64,000 bases of DNA from Lutraria lutraria (taxonomy: Eukaryota > Mollusca > Bivalvia > Venerida > Mactridae): NCBI GenBank assembly GCA_964023205.1, contig OZ026851.1, positions 20,095,528-20,159,527 on the forward strand, written 5' to 3'. A program made the translations under genes and the position numbers. The notes beneath the pieces are model-generated. The model saw only the letters and a program-made list of their open reading frames with translations. It was not told the origin of the DNA and did not search any database. The first letter of the stretch is position 1. The number at the start of each line of letters is the position of its first letter. Below, one piece after another: positions 43,436 through 53,989 of this stretch.

Positions 43436-43781
43436 TTATTCCGCAGTTAGAGAGCTTGAAGTTGGTGTATTCGAAATATCAATAGCGATATGTTTGAAGT
43501 TGAACCAATTATTTGTGTAAATCGTCGATGCACATGTAGCTTCTGGTGATACGAATATGGTATGGGCCAGACCCCTGCAAGTCTGGAGTAGATGATCTGA
43601 TGTCTGATATTCCTGTCCACAGGCACAGATTGGTGACTCGACAAGCTTCAACTTTGTATGCATTATGTGCATTGAGCCTGTTGTGGCCAGTTCGCAGTCT
43701 GAATATTATCACCTGCTCAGCCCTCTGAAGAAGATGATAGTCATCCTTATTTAGTCTGGGCCTAAACAACTCAGATGACAT
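43436..43781 (-). pseudogene. C-terminal relic of a non-LTR retrotransposon polyprotein
   Basis: The minus strand encodes LLQRAEQVIIFRLRTGHNRLNAH. A frame change at a small GCATA duplication follows, then KLKLVESPICACGQEYQTSD, HLLQTCRGLAH and a stop at 43436. RLRTGHNRLNAH followed by a C.CG....T..H.L..C knuckle is typical of the end of ORF2 in Jockey/I/Nimb-like LINEs. It is 5'-truncated and frameshifted. Confidence 0.78.
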
Positions 43782-44193
43782 GAAGTCCTCATAAACACGT
43801 CAGATGACACGAAGCCCTCATAAACACGCCTGTACCGACTCCTCATACTAGTAAACACCTCAGATGACACCAAGTCCCCATAAACATATAAGATGACACC
43901 AAGCCCTTACGAACATCTCAGATGACACCAAGCCCTCACAAACACTTCAGATGACACCAAGACCTCATACACATCTCAGATGGCACTGGTCAAGCCCTCA
44001 CAAACACCTCAGATGACCCTGGTCAAGCCCTCACAAACACTTCAGACGACATCAAGCCCTCATAACCTGCACGTCATATGACATCAATCCCTCATAAACA
44101 CTTCAGATGGCACCAAGCCCTCATACATATCTCAGATGACATCACAAACACTTCAGATGACACTAAGCCCTCATAAACACGTCATTGAATACT
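43782..44193. repeat. Minisatellite, about 29-bp unit, roughly 13 copies
   Basis: Diverged tandem units of TCAGATGACACCAAGCCCTC plus AYAAACACT, 28-34 bp each, directly behind the retrotransposon relic. Confidence 0.85.
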
Positions 44194-44399
44194 TCAAAAA
44201 CGTATTATCATCTATATCAATGCTTAATTTAAGCCAATTTACTGTTTCAATCATTATGACCTCGTGACGCTTCGTGTCGCTTTTTGGGGAGACCCTTGTT
44301 TTTTTGTTAAATTTTCTGTAAAAATGTACGTATAAATGACTTTTCTGTAGGTAATTTGTGTGGATTTAATTGCTGTCATTTATAATTTCGAATATTTCC

Positions 44400-44569
44400 C
44401 AGTGATCCTTGGATGTCCCGGCCTGCATGATCACCGTGTTTTAAACAATCCACTGTGGTTGTCACAACTGGTGAATATTACGGCACCTCAATTTCAAAAT
44501 GGCGTGACAGCACGGGATTTTTTGAAAAGCAGATTCAAAAATAATGAACAAGATCGAAACATAAATTAG
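44400..44569 (+). CDS. Exon-like segment, possible PIF/Harbinger-type fragment
   Basis: After a possible acceptor (atatttcccag, ending 44401) an open frame reads VILGCPGLHDHRVLNNPLW, then LSQLVNITAPQFQNGV and ARDFLKSRFKNN, to TAG at 44567-44569. Base composition is richer in GC than the surroundings. PG..HD.RVL.N is reminiscent of the PIF/Harbinger DDE core (PGs.HDaRvfrnS), but one residue is missing and the rest does not match. It could be a terminal exon of an unknown gene. Confidence 0.3.
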
Positions 44570-44716
44570 AGACGCATTTTAGCCTACTCAGTGTTGCTGA
44601 CATTGTATTTAAAAAAGCAAATCAGGCAAGTACATTTGAATGCGCTGTTTGTCTTACTGGCGAAGTCCACAGGCACAGATTGTGCCGAAGTCGGCGGAAA
44701 GGCGTGCCATGGAGAC

Positions 44717-44821
44717 CACAGGTGCCGGGCGCGTAGCATTTGACTTTCCCAAAAATGTTATCAATATATTATTATAGTAATATATTGATAACATTTCTGG
44801 GCTACGCGCCCGGCACCTGTG
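44717..44821. repeat. Near-perfect GC-armed palindrome with AT-rich core
   Basis: The 21-bp arms CACAGGTGCCGGGCGCGTAG+C (44717-44737) and the exact reverse complement (44801-44821) enclose a second perfect inverted repeat, ATGTTATCAATATATTA / TAATATATTGATAACAT. Cruciform-capable. Confidence 0.9.
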
Positions 44822-44973
44822 ATGGAGACTGAACTTGGTAGGCATGTTTTAAGTTTTAACTGTATTGTAATTAATTAAAACAATGTATGAATTATTTTCA
44901 GTATCCACAAAACCTTAGACATGAGTGGTTTTGTTGTACAGTTGAAGAGTTCAGGGATTGAACGACGTACATT

Positions 44974-45699
44974 GTGTATCTGGTATGACACACCCCCAAT
45001 ATACACATAATAAATACGAGGTATGCAACGAGTCGTTTTTCCGACCTCACACTGTCCCGAAACAATGATCAACTGAGAAGACAAATGAAGTCCAATGATC
45101 AAATAAACTTATTCAGTCGGCGCTTAAATAATTATTCTTCCTATAATACACATTATTTTATTTCAAAACGAAGTTAAAGGCAATGTTTTAGGCTCAGTTT
45201 CTACGAAATATTGCCGTTTTTTGGAAAATAGAGTTAAACCTGTCCCCTCTATTTCACGCTTTAACTCATCATTTTGGCTGTTTGCCCGGAGATTTATACG
45301 GAAAACATACATGTTTTGGCATGTGCGTATTTCTCTGATGTTTCGGCACTGATTGCAGGTATAAAGACAATCCTACGTACCTGATTAACTTTGTGTATAC
45401 ATATTGGGGGCGTGTTAGACCAGATACGTCAGGCACCTGTGACAGGAACCTGTTATTCAAGCAAAACTGAGGAAACGTCAAGGGTAGGAACTGCATTTGT
45501 TACCTTTTTAATAAAAGTTTTTATAGCCTTTAACTATGTAGACCAGAATTTCACGTGTTGACCGCTGTTTAATAGAGATTCTTGTATAGGCGATGTGGGT
45601 GGGGAGTGGAAGGCATTGCACTCCTGTTGTTTTTTCTATACGTAGGTAATTTTTTATTGAGCATAAATTTTTTTCTTGATTGAATAACAGGTTCCTGTG
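44974..45699. repeat. Paired inverted repeats (two sets)
   Basis: The first set is about 36 bp: GTGTATCTGGTATGACACAC at 44974 against its diverged complement ending at 45427 (ATTGGGGGCGTGTTAGACCA). The second set is CAGGAACCTGTTATTCAA at 45443-45460 against TTGAATAACAGGTTCCTG at 45680-45697. The motif GGCACCTGTGA is shared with the palindrome at 44717-44821, so these may be parts of one foldback family. Confidence 0.6.
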
Positions 45700-45978
45700 C
45701 TTGAACTGACACCATGGCCTTGACACTATAACTTTTTATCACTTTTTAACTCATTTTAATACATAAAATATGTTTGCCATTTTATTTCAATGCCCATCAA
45801 GTGTACTTTATTCGAAAACAAGACAAGTCAGGGCCCTAGCTGCACTTTAGGGGAAGTGGCCCGGGCCCTCAGATGGGACAATTTCATGCCATTTTGAGGA
45901 AAAATGGGAATTTATAACCCTGCAAGAAACATGTTCAGCTTATAATAGCTGTATTTTGAAATAATGTACATTAATGTT

Positions 45979-47415
45979 TAGGGCTGTCATGATTCGCCAA
46001 GAGTGTACCACGATATATTAATTATTATGATACAGTGTTACTGTATTGCGGTACATATCACGATATTTTACCGACTATATTGATGAAGAATTATAGGCTC
46101 TTATCCCATTGATTCAGATAGTCCAGCTAGGAGATAATGGAGCTGAGTGACACAGACACAACAATTATAATGTCACACAATGTGATCAGGGGTGTGGAAA
46201 TATCATATTTTTATACCCCCAGATATGAAATATATGGGGGCTATATTGGATTCACGCTTGACGGTCGGTCAGTCGGTCGGTCCGTGCGTTTGTAGACACA
46301 ATTTGTCCGGAGAATTTCTCAGCAACTACTTACAGGATTTCAATAAAACTTCACAGAAGTGATCAGTAGTAAGCCTAGTTGTGCTAGCTTAAAGCATTTT
46401 TCGTTCGGATTAATTTTCAGTGAGTTATACCCCTTTGTTGTTTTTATTCAGTATATACAATAGGCAAATTTTGTCCGGAGAATTTCTCAGCAACTACTCA
46501 CAGGATTTCAACGAAACTTCACAGAAGTAATAAGTAGTTAGCCTAGTTGTGCATGCTTAAATCATTTTTCATTTGGATTGATTTTCACTGAGTTATAGCC
46601 CTTTGTTTTTTTCTACAGTATATACAATAGGCAAATTTTGTCCTGACTATTTCTCATTGACTACTGCCAGGAATTCAATAAAACTGCTCAGAAGTGATAA
46701 GTAGTTAGCCTAGTTGTGCATGCATTAAGCTTGTCTTGGTTGCAGGTTAAATTTTCACACAGTTATGGCCCTTTGTTGTTTTTTATACAGTGTATATACA
46801 ATATCTCAGTAACTACTCATAGGAATTCAATGAAACTTCACAGAAGTTATAAAAAGTAAGCCAAGTTGTGCATGCAATAACCAGGTTTTGTTTGGATTAA
46901 TTTTCACTGAGTTATGGCCCTTTGTTTTATACAATTAGGTAAATTTTGTCCGTACCATTTCTCAGCAACTACATGCAGGAATTCAGTGAAACTTCTTAGA
47001 AGTGATAAGTAGTTTGCCAAGTTGTGCATGTCCACAATAGGTTTTGTCCAAGTAAATTTTAATCAGTTATGGCCCTTGGTTATTTTTTATATAATGTATA
47101 TTTAGAAACTGGTCAGGATATTTCTAAGCAACAATTTGCAGGTATTAAAAAAATGAAAATGCATTATATTTCCCTCTGTAAAATGTAACAATAACTGTGT
47201 CAAGGCCGCATCTGGGGGTATTCGTCACCTTTAGTGATAGTTCTAGTTCTACTTGTCACAAGACAAGTAGACCGAAATACCTTGTCGATTCATCCACTGT
47301 CTTAAATGAAAGAAATACAAACGAAAAACCGGTACGCCATTGCTGTATCGCGGTACGATTTTTTTCTTGCAAATATCACGATACACCGGTATACCGGTAT
47401 ATCGTGACAGCCCTA
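45979..47415. mobile_element. hAT-type element, middle of the nest
   Basis: Left end TAGGGCTGTCATGATTCG, right end TATATCGTGACAGCCCTA. The 8-bp duplication TTAATGTT is perfect (45971-45978, 47416-47423). Subterminal GGTACGATT and CGATACACCGGTATACCGG repeats are present. Its interior is occupied by a Helitron-like insertion. Confidence 0.88.
46208..47247 (+). mobile_element. Helitron-like element, innermost of the nest
   Basis: Starts TTTTTATACCCCCAGAT. Perfect 11-bp subterminal inverted repeats TACCCCCAGAT / ATCTGGGGGTA (47210-47220). The interior has about five diverged units of 160-180 bp (TCTCAGCAACTACTCACAGG, GCCTAGTTGTGCATGC, GAGTTATGGCCCTTTGTT). The 3' end is the hairpin TCAC-CTTTA-GTGA, TAGTT, then CTAGT (47243-47247). 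A 5'-truncated relative lies at 58512-59100. Confidence 0.72.
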
Positions 47416-47696
47416 TTAATGTTCTATTAATCAGCCATTAACCCCCCCCCAAATTTAGGAGGGGGGCCCTATTTCGGCCCCAAAAAAGGTCAAATGAGGG
47501 CCCTGCAAGTATAAACGTCAGATTTTCACAAATGTATTGAAAGAAGTAATGCAGGTTACATCACGTAAGATCTAAAAAGTTTGTAAGCTTTAATATGAAA
47601 ATAGGCTAATTAAGCCAAGAGCTAAGAGAAATTGTTGTAATTCACATTGAATCTTTTTTAACGTTTATATTTAAAGTAAATTTTTTTTCCTACAGG

Positions 47697-47796
47697 CACT
47701 CTTCATTGGCACTAATAGAATGTCAGTATTTCAGCAATGCAGAGTAGTCCAAGATACTCTGAACTCAATGGTGATGGAAATTGAAGGACGCCTGCA
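47697..47796 (+). CDS. Isolated exon of unknown gene
   Basis: Acceptor tttttcctacag|GCACTC and a strong donor CGCCTGCAG|gtaaat bound an open frame ALFIGTNRMSVFQQCRVVQD then TLNSMVMEIEGRLQ. It has balanced composition and no stop, unlike the neighbours. I found no partner exon in phase. Family unknown. Confidence 0.4.
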
Positions 47797-48719
47797 GGTA
47801 AATTCTAAGTAATTTACATAGATTTGTGATCTATTTTCTTAGTTGCTTTAATTTTGAAAGCAATTTGAATAATAAGTATGATCAATTTGTTATTGTAGGA
47901 ATTTTGATGTAAGTACTCCTGAAGGTATGTTAGCTTCATTTTCAAATCATTTCTTATTATATTATTGCTGTACAGGTTTGAGACCATCAAATTTAGACGA
48001 CCACCAGGCCGGATGTACTAAAAAATGCTTGATAATGTAAATTATTTTGTTGATTAATTCATATGCAGAGTTGAATCTAGAGTAAGATTTTGTTAAGTAA
48101 TGTCACTTTATATTTTGTCTGTCATAACAATCATGTTTACATTGCAGGGGTTGTGAAAAATAGCACACTGTGTTCAGGAACAAGCTGAATTTAATTGTTT
48201 ACCGGAGACAAGCTTTGCAAGTGATAGCTAAACACACAAGGGAAATAAATCTTTCGTAAGGTTTATCTAAAAAACAATATGGTTCTGTATTTTCCCGGAT
48301 TACTTAGCACAAAACAAACAAAATGGCGCTGATATTTTTCATTTTCTCGTCATTGCTTTGGTCATATATCTTTGCTAAAAATGTATAAGTGTCTCACACA
48401 TGAAAATATTTCCCATGGACTGTCGCAGATGTTTGACCTGCGTCTGATACGCACGTGTGACCTTTACACAAATGATTACGGTACAGTAAACAATTACAAA
48501 ATACACACGACTTTTGTAGTCAAAATTTTAAATGCTTATAAAGTTATTATAATTCGATTTTCACAGTTTTATGGCCAAATGATTTCTTTTTAACATTGAC
48601 ACATATCAAAATGGTAGACAAATAAAATCAATTATTTCTAACTATCAAATAAATTGAATACGTGTGAATACAGCGTACAGTCACTTCAAACTTTCGCATC
48701 TAATTATAGTGTAAAAACG

Positions 48720-48880
48720 TATCTTGGGACTTCGAACTTTCGCATTTTTCATACTATCGCATTTCGAACTATCGTATCAAATCTATGTTGAAAAAAGAAG
48801 GAAATTCACCAGGACTGATGGAATGATTTCAAACTATCGCATTTTTCAAACTATCGCGTTTCGGACTATTGCGATTCAAC
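48720..48880. repeat. Degenerate ACTATCGCATTT repeats
   Basis: Several diverged copies of (T)CGAACTATCGCATTTTTC occur in two clusters about 80 bp apart. No coding role seen. Confidence 0.6.
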
Positions 48881-48931
48881 TGTATGCTACATTTATTTGT
48901 AAATATCTTAAAATATATAATCAAAATTTCA

Positions 48932-48999
48932 GATGTGAGTTATGCAATGTGTTTGAAGTAGTCCATGACCTTATTAAAGCGACATACAGAAGGAAAGGT
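48932..48999 (+). CDS. Isolated small exon candidate
   Basis: Acceptor tcaaaatttcag|ATGTGA, donor GGAAAG|gtaagt (near consensus). The open frame is CELCNVFEVVHDLIKATYRRK. It exits in phase 1 and would join the exon-like segment at 49252 in a frame starting GYQRENF, not in the ankyrin-like frame. Evidence is splice signals only. Confidence 0.3.
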
Positions 49000-49251
49000 A
49001 AGTGAAATATTCTTTGAATCAAAGTACTGAAAGTACTCATGGAAACTTACATAGACTTGCATTGCAACACGTAATGGAAATTATAGTTTAACTATTGCAT
49101 GGTGGATGTAGAAAAACGTTCTATTTTGGTCCACATCAAATTTATGCATGCCTTTTGAGCAAATTTCCAAAAACATTAAAGTTATGTGGGATTTTAAAAA
49201 AAATTGGTTTCATTGTTACAAATATTGGTGTTATTTTTATATTTTCTCAGG

Positions 49252-49476
49252 ATATCAAAGAGAAAACTTCAGTGTACACAGCAATAGAGAATCAACACGC
49301 TGTTATTATTACATTATTACTCTCCTACCAAAATCTAGATCTTGCCTTAATGTTAATATCTTCATGTTTCTGCTGGAAGTATTCCTCAAAACGAATTATA
49401 ACCAGTTCCTTATATATATTGTATTATATGCAGAATGTCAATTGCTCACATACACTTGTTATGTTCAATGCATGTT
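49252..49476 (+). pseudogene. Possible ankyrin-repeat fragment
   Basis: After an acceptor (tattttctcag) the phase-0 frame reads DIKEKTSVYTAIENQHAVII then TLLLSYQNLDLALM. It matches the ankyrin pattern (kT.l..Ai.n.H..ii.LLL) over one repeat. It then degenerates into AT-coded residues and stops at 49474-49476, just before the 3.5-kb transposon. Read as a decayed exon or part of an unseen gene. Confidence 0.3.
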
Positions 49477-49671
49477 GATTAACACTCTTTATCTTCTAAC
49501 CAACAAAATCCACAGACGCTTGTTTAGAAAAAATTACCCCACCCACCACGTTCGCTCTTATGACTACCAGTGTATACATACATAGAAGATAACAAGCTCT
49601 AAACGAAAGCAGAACATATTTTTGGGGTTTTTCAAACAAATATTGCACTTGCGTCATAATTTCTGGCTTCT

Positions 49672-49975
49672 ATGCACAATTACATCTTTTTTAATTCTAT
49701 CGACGCCGCTCTCACACTCAAACTTGCAAATACAAGTGTAAATTCCGACGATTTCCAATTATTTTGTATCGGGGGCTGCTGCGATCGAGAAAATGCTATT
49801 TTTAGACATTTTAAAGCGTTTCCGCCTGACCTACGGTCACGTATATGGTCAATATCCACACAGAGTTGTCGTTCCTGTGCAATATACACATACATCAGTT
49901 TGGTACCCAAATCGAATTTTAGTTTCGGACAGTCTTATGTGCAATATGTGGAATTCAAAGCATTGTGCGTCTTGG
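49672..49975 (+). CDS. First open segment of the 3.5-kb transposon (THAP-like finger suspected)
   Basis: An open frame from ATG 49672 runs to a good donor at 49976 (GTCTTG|gtaagt). It contains DDFQLFCIGGCCDRENAI followed by FKAFPPDLRSRIW. C..GC...N plus FP.D...R..W is the general look of a THAP zinc finger, which would fit a P-type transposase. The later Cys and His ligands are not evident, so this is tentative. A second frame is also open here (LKRFRLTYGHVYGQYPHRVV), which weakens the case. Confidence 0.3.
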
Positions 49976-50510
49976 TAAGTATTTTATAAAATTCTTTAGT
50001 TACTTATTAAATTTAAATACCTATAGATATTAATTACGAGTTATATTAGTAATAAAAAATAAAATTATCTAAAGAAAAAAAATACACTTTAATCGAGAAG
50101 TTGTGTTTTACCATAAATTAATTTTACTTAGTTAGGGGGATATGTTAATAATTAAGGTTCCACTATAAAGTCTGTCATCGCTGGTGTGACAATCATCTTT
50201 TATTGACATTAATTGCAATTAATTTTATTTTTGCAGTTATTTCCTTTCATATTATGTTCTTTTTGTTTCTCTATTATTGCTTAACGATTTGGACTACCGG
50301 TTTAAATAGATTATCTTAACAGTATATGCATCAAAATATATATTTTTTACACTTCAATTAACTTGTTATTTAAAAGAGTCTATGAACATTTGTTAAAGTG
50401 TCTGGACAAATTTACCGTTACATAGTATTAGTGTGTGTGACAGTGAGTCATTTGTGGAATTTATGAATTAGTGTTGTATTATTCAATGTAACATTGTCTG
50501 ATTCGTGTTT

Positions 50511-50592
50511 AGAGTGGAGAAACTGGGCGTCCCAGGCAGTACAGATCGAGTAAATTGTGGTGTCTGTGATATGTGGCAATACAGATCACGCA
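50511..50592 (+). CDS. Second exon-like segment inside the 3.5-kb transposon
   Basis: After tcgtgtttag one frame is open as VEKLGVPGSTDRVNCGVCDM then WQYRSRNTGD-stop. It contains a small duplicated motif (GGCAGTACAGATC / GGCAATACAGATC). Phase does not fit the preceding segment cleanly. Product unknown. Confidence 0.25.
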
Positions 50593-51513
50593 ACACCGGT
50601 GATTAAGTGTTTTTTTATTTATTTCGGTTTATATATTATTATATATAATGTCTATATTTACTACTTATTCTTGATACTAAATATAATGGCTCACTTTATA
50701 GCCATATATAAAATATGTATACATTGTACTTATGATTTGAAACTCGTACAAATAGATATGCACACAATATTTCTTCATATATATATATAGAAAAATTGCG
50801 TTTTACACAAATTTTCATTTCGTTTCATCATTACTATTGTTTACCAAATACCAATTTTGAATTGTTTTTTAGACATCATCACCGGAGGGAGATCACGGTA
50901 TGGTCATTGAGTGTGAGTTGGCCAAAAATAATTTGGCAATCGTACTAAATTTATGGCAATAAACATTAAAAATATTCACCCTACAAGTGACGGCAAAATA
51001 TCAATAATTATATAACACATAATTCATAATTCTGTATTTTCCTTACGCCATTCTTCTATTGCAAGGAGCAATCGATCGATTTTTATGTTTATTTTCATTG
51101 TAGCGTTTGTATGCTTTTCCATTTGATTAAATATTTGATCAAGTACTGCCTTAAAGTACTTGTAATGTTGTTGGTAAGTGTGACATGATAAGTGCCTTTT
51201 CGTTAATGTAAATAATAATTATCTCGAGTGTAATATATGCTTTATGTTTATATGCATACTATCTGCAGCAACGTAAATACTTCATCAATTCATTAAAGTC
51301 CTCTTTATCATACTTTTTCAGAATTGTCATATTGTTCTTCATCCTCAATGAATAATGTTTATCTTTATAGATCTATGTAATCTGCCTTTTTTCTCTTCAT
51401 GTTTTTGTCATTGTTATGTTTGTAACAAGATAATTTGTGTATAAATTACTTAATAAAATTGTGTTTTGTTCTGTTCTGTTCTGCTCTTGTTCCCAAATCA
51501 TTGGGCAAAGACA

Positions 51514-51590
51514 AAGACATTTTTTTAGAAAAACACCCCGCCCACCACGGTCGCACTTACCACTATAATACTATATATGCATTGATATGT
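51514..51590 (+). repeat. Diverged internal copy of the transposon's terminal repeat
   Basis: GACATTTTTTTAGAAAAACA, CCCCGCCCACCACGGTCGCA and CTTACCACTATAATACTATA align with the left TIR at 49511 in the same orientation with scattered changes. It is followed by about 500 bp of 130-170-bp diverged repeats with GCAACTC and GTGTCCGCTCTG, up to a poly-G run near 52110. Confidence 0.6.
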
Positions 51591-52259
51591 TTTTTTGGAC
51601 ATGTTACTACATTATTTAATCTGCACTATACGTTGTGTCGTGTGCAACTCCCATCGTTCTGCAAGGTCAATGTCACACGTATGCTTAAAAGTAATAATTT
51701 TGGTATTTTTGGTGTCTTCGCTCTGTAAATTTGCCATTCATTGAACGATTCTTACATAAGTCAATACATTTGTTCAAAAGGTCATCATTTAGTTATTTTT
51801 GGCGTGTCCGTTTTGTAACTTTGCTATTCTTATAAATATTTGATATTATTACATAACATGCATTATACGCTGTGTTGCGCGCAACTCTCATTGCTCTAAC
51901 TCCGACGTCAATGTCATAAGTAGGGTTAAAAGATAATATTTTTTGTGTTTTGGGCGTGTCCGCTCTGCAACTTCGTAATTCATTCAAATATTTTTACATA
52001 AATGAATACATGTGTTAACTGTCATTATACAAAATGTCGCGCTTAACTCCAAAGGTGAAGGTCACACTTTGAGGTTACAGGCAAAGCATGGATATTTGAT
52101 CTGTGTGTGTGGGGGGGGGGGGGGGGGTATTCGTCAATCCTGTGACAAAACAATAATAACTTTTATTTTTTCTTCAATTTAATTACACATGTATATACAA
52201 TGAAATTGAATGATATGAATGATATATTTTTTTGTAATATAATTTTATTTCCTCCACAC

Positions 52260-52517
52260 AGGTTACAAGAAATATACGAATTCACATCTTCAATTAAGCA
52301 GTACTCTTCTGCTATAAAAAAAGAAGAAATGTTTTATGTAGGCATGTCCGAAAAAGATGTCTGCCTTCTCAAAAACAGTAAAAATGTCACTGATATAATA
52401 CCATCCCCCTATTTTGTCAGTTCTCAATGTAATGATGAAGTGCATGTTTCAATGTTACTAAACATAGTGAAATATTACAAAGAAAAGGAGAAAAATACTT
52501 ACAAATGTGTATATTAA
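52260..52517 (+). CDS. Third exon-like segment of the 3.5-kb transposon (terminal exon)
   Basis: After a good acceptor (cctccacacag|GTTACA) the frame RLQEIYEFTSSIKQYSSAIK continues through KEEMFYVGMSEKDVCLLKNS and VKYYKEKEKNTYKCVY to a TAA at 52515-52517. It has no internal stop and a Lys/Glu/Tyr-rich, helix-forming composition. No family recognised. Confidence 0.4.
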   Translation, partial: RLQEIYEFTSSIKQYSSAIKKEEMFYVGMSEKDVCLLKNSKNVTDIIPSPYFVSSQCNDEVHVSMLLNIVKYYKEKEKNTYKCVY

Positions 52518-52578
52518 AGTCCAAAACACCTTGTAAAAATTACAAATAATAAAATACTTACAAATGTGAAATATTTAA

Positions 52579-52866
52579 ATGTCCAAAACCCCCGAAATTC
52601 AGCCGACACACCGTTTCAACACAACACCAATATGTCCAGGTAATCGGCCCCTTACACTGCGTTATCGTAGTTACGAAATGCAGGGAACAAGACAAACCGC
52701 GGTACGCGCTAATAGTCTAGTTGTCGCCTGCTTACGTTTTTGTGACAAATGTTCGATCGCAACAGCCCCCACAGTGCAAAACGTGAAAAAGTTGGAATTC
52801 TACGATATTCAGTTTAGTAGACCGTGGAAAGCGTGTCAGTTAATAAAGAAAAGCCGTTTTAAATAA
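52579..52866 (+). CDS. Fourth open frame of the 3.5-kb transposon, unknown product
   Basis: A 95-codon ATG-initiated frame starting MSKTPEIQPTHRFNTTPICP and including RYRSYEMQGTRQTAVRAN, then LRFCDKCSIATAP, ending QLIKKSRFK. Clearly higher GC and more balanced than the neighbours, and it ends about 60 bp before the right TIR. Could be the end of a transposase or an accessory protein. No motif recognised. Confidence 0.4.
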   Translation: MSKTPEIQPTHRFNTTPICPGNRPLTLRYRSYEMQGTRQTAVRANSLVVACLRFCDKCSIATAPTVQNVKKLEFYDIQFSRPWKACQLIKKSRFK

Positions 52867-53407
52867 GCAAAACAGGATTCCAATGTAAGTTTACCTTTCG
52901 TTTGTAAATAAAACCCAAACATGTGTTCTGCTTTCGTTTAGAGCTTGTTATCTTCTATGTATGTATACACTGGTAGTCATAAGAGCGAACGTGGTGGGTG
53001 GGGTAATTTTTTCTAAACAAGCGTCTGTGACAAAATCTACTTACAAAGATATTATCAACAATTTGAAAATCTTGATGTAAAACAACTTAAATTATGAATG
53101 ATTGAAAAATTACCTTATATGGTTACTTTCTTAACTAAATAAAGACTTTATTACACATGATTTACTGTATTTTGCAGAGGGCAGAGTCCACTACATGTTG
53201 TAGGGCAGTTTGAAAGGACAATGTTGCAGCTATATTTATATTATTTAAAGAAAATAAGCCAGATTATCATATAGCTAAAACTTATACTGAATGAACTACT
53301 GGTAAGTTCATTGTTTATATTACAACTTTCATATGTTATGTGTGTAGAAATTGATTGCTTCAATTTGTTATAATTGATGCGGGTATGTTCAGTATACTTG
53401 TGGTTGT

Positions 53408-53989
53408 TAGCTCACATGTCACAAAGTGACAAAGTGAGCTATTAGGATCACTCTCCGTCCGGCGTCGTGCGGTGTGCGTCGTGCGTCGTCAAACTTTATG
53501 TTGTGACCACACTAGGGGCCACATTTTTAGCCCAATTTTAGCAAAACTGGGTCAGGACGTCAATATCAACAAAATCTCGGACGAGTTCGATATTGGGCCA
53601 TTTGGGGTCAAAAACTAGCTCACCAGGGCCAAATAAGGGAAAACCTTGTGAACACTTTAGAAATCACTGTTTTGACTGGATCTTCATGAAACTTTGTCAG
53701 AATGTTTATTTTAATAATATGTAGGTCAAGTTTGATAATGGGTCATTTCCGGTGAAAAACTAGGTCACTAGGGCACATTGCTGGAAAAACTTGTGAACAC
53801 TCTAGAAGTCACTGTTTTGATTGGATGATCATGAAACATTGTCAGAATGTTTGTCTTCATAATATCTTGAACGAGTTAGAACATGGGTCATCTTGGGTCA
53901 AAAACTAGGTCACCGGTTCAAAACAATGTTTTAATGAGTGAACAGTGATTGTCATGTGAGCGATATAGGGCCATCTTGGCCCTCTTGTT
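53408..53989 (+). mobile_element. TAGCTCAC / CTCTTGTT Helitron-like repeat
   Basis: Starts TTAGCTCACATG with a palindrome (GTCACAAAGTGAC). It ends CATGTGAGCGATATAGG then the hairpin GGGCCA-TCT-TGGCCC and TCTTGTT. Interior units contain GGGTCAAAAACTAGGTCACC. TAGCTCACATG and CATGTGAGC form subterminal inverted repeats. Non-coding. Confidence 0.65.

Larger units (their letters stand above)
45829..47505. mobile_element. CAGGGCCCT-ended element with 5-bp target duplication (outermost of a nest)
   Basis: The left end is CAGGGCCCTAGCTGC and the right end AAATGAGGGCCCTG. CAAGT flanks both sides (45824-45828, 47506-47510). Only about 240 bp is its own sequence; the rest is the inserted element 45979-47415. 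The ends resemble the other CAGGG family here, so it is perhaps a 5-bp hAT type. Confidence 0.78.
49511..53029. mobile_element. 3.5-kb DNA transposon, identical 106-bp TIRs, 8-bp target duplication
   Basis: The terminal inverted repeats 49511-49616 and 52924-53029 are identical over 106 bp and begin CACAGACGCTTGTTTAGAAA. The perfect 8-bp duplication ACAAAATC flanks them (49503-49510, 53030-53037). Eight-base duplications occur in hAT and P superfamilies, but the CACAGACG terminus is not one I can assign. The interior holds exon-like open segments (separate entries) and a second, diverged TIR-like block at about 51514-51590. TIR identity implies a young insertion. Confidence 0.9.
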
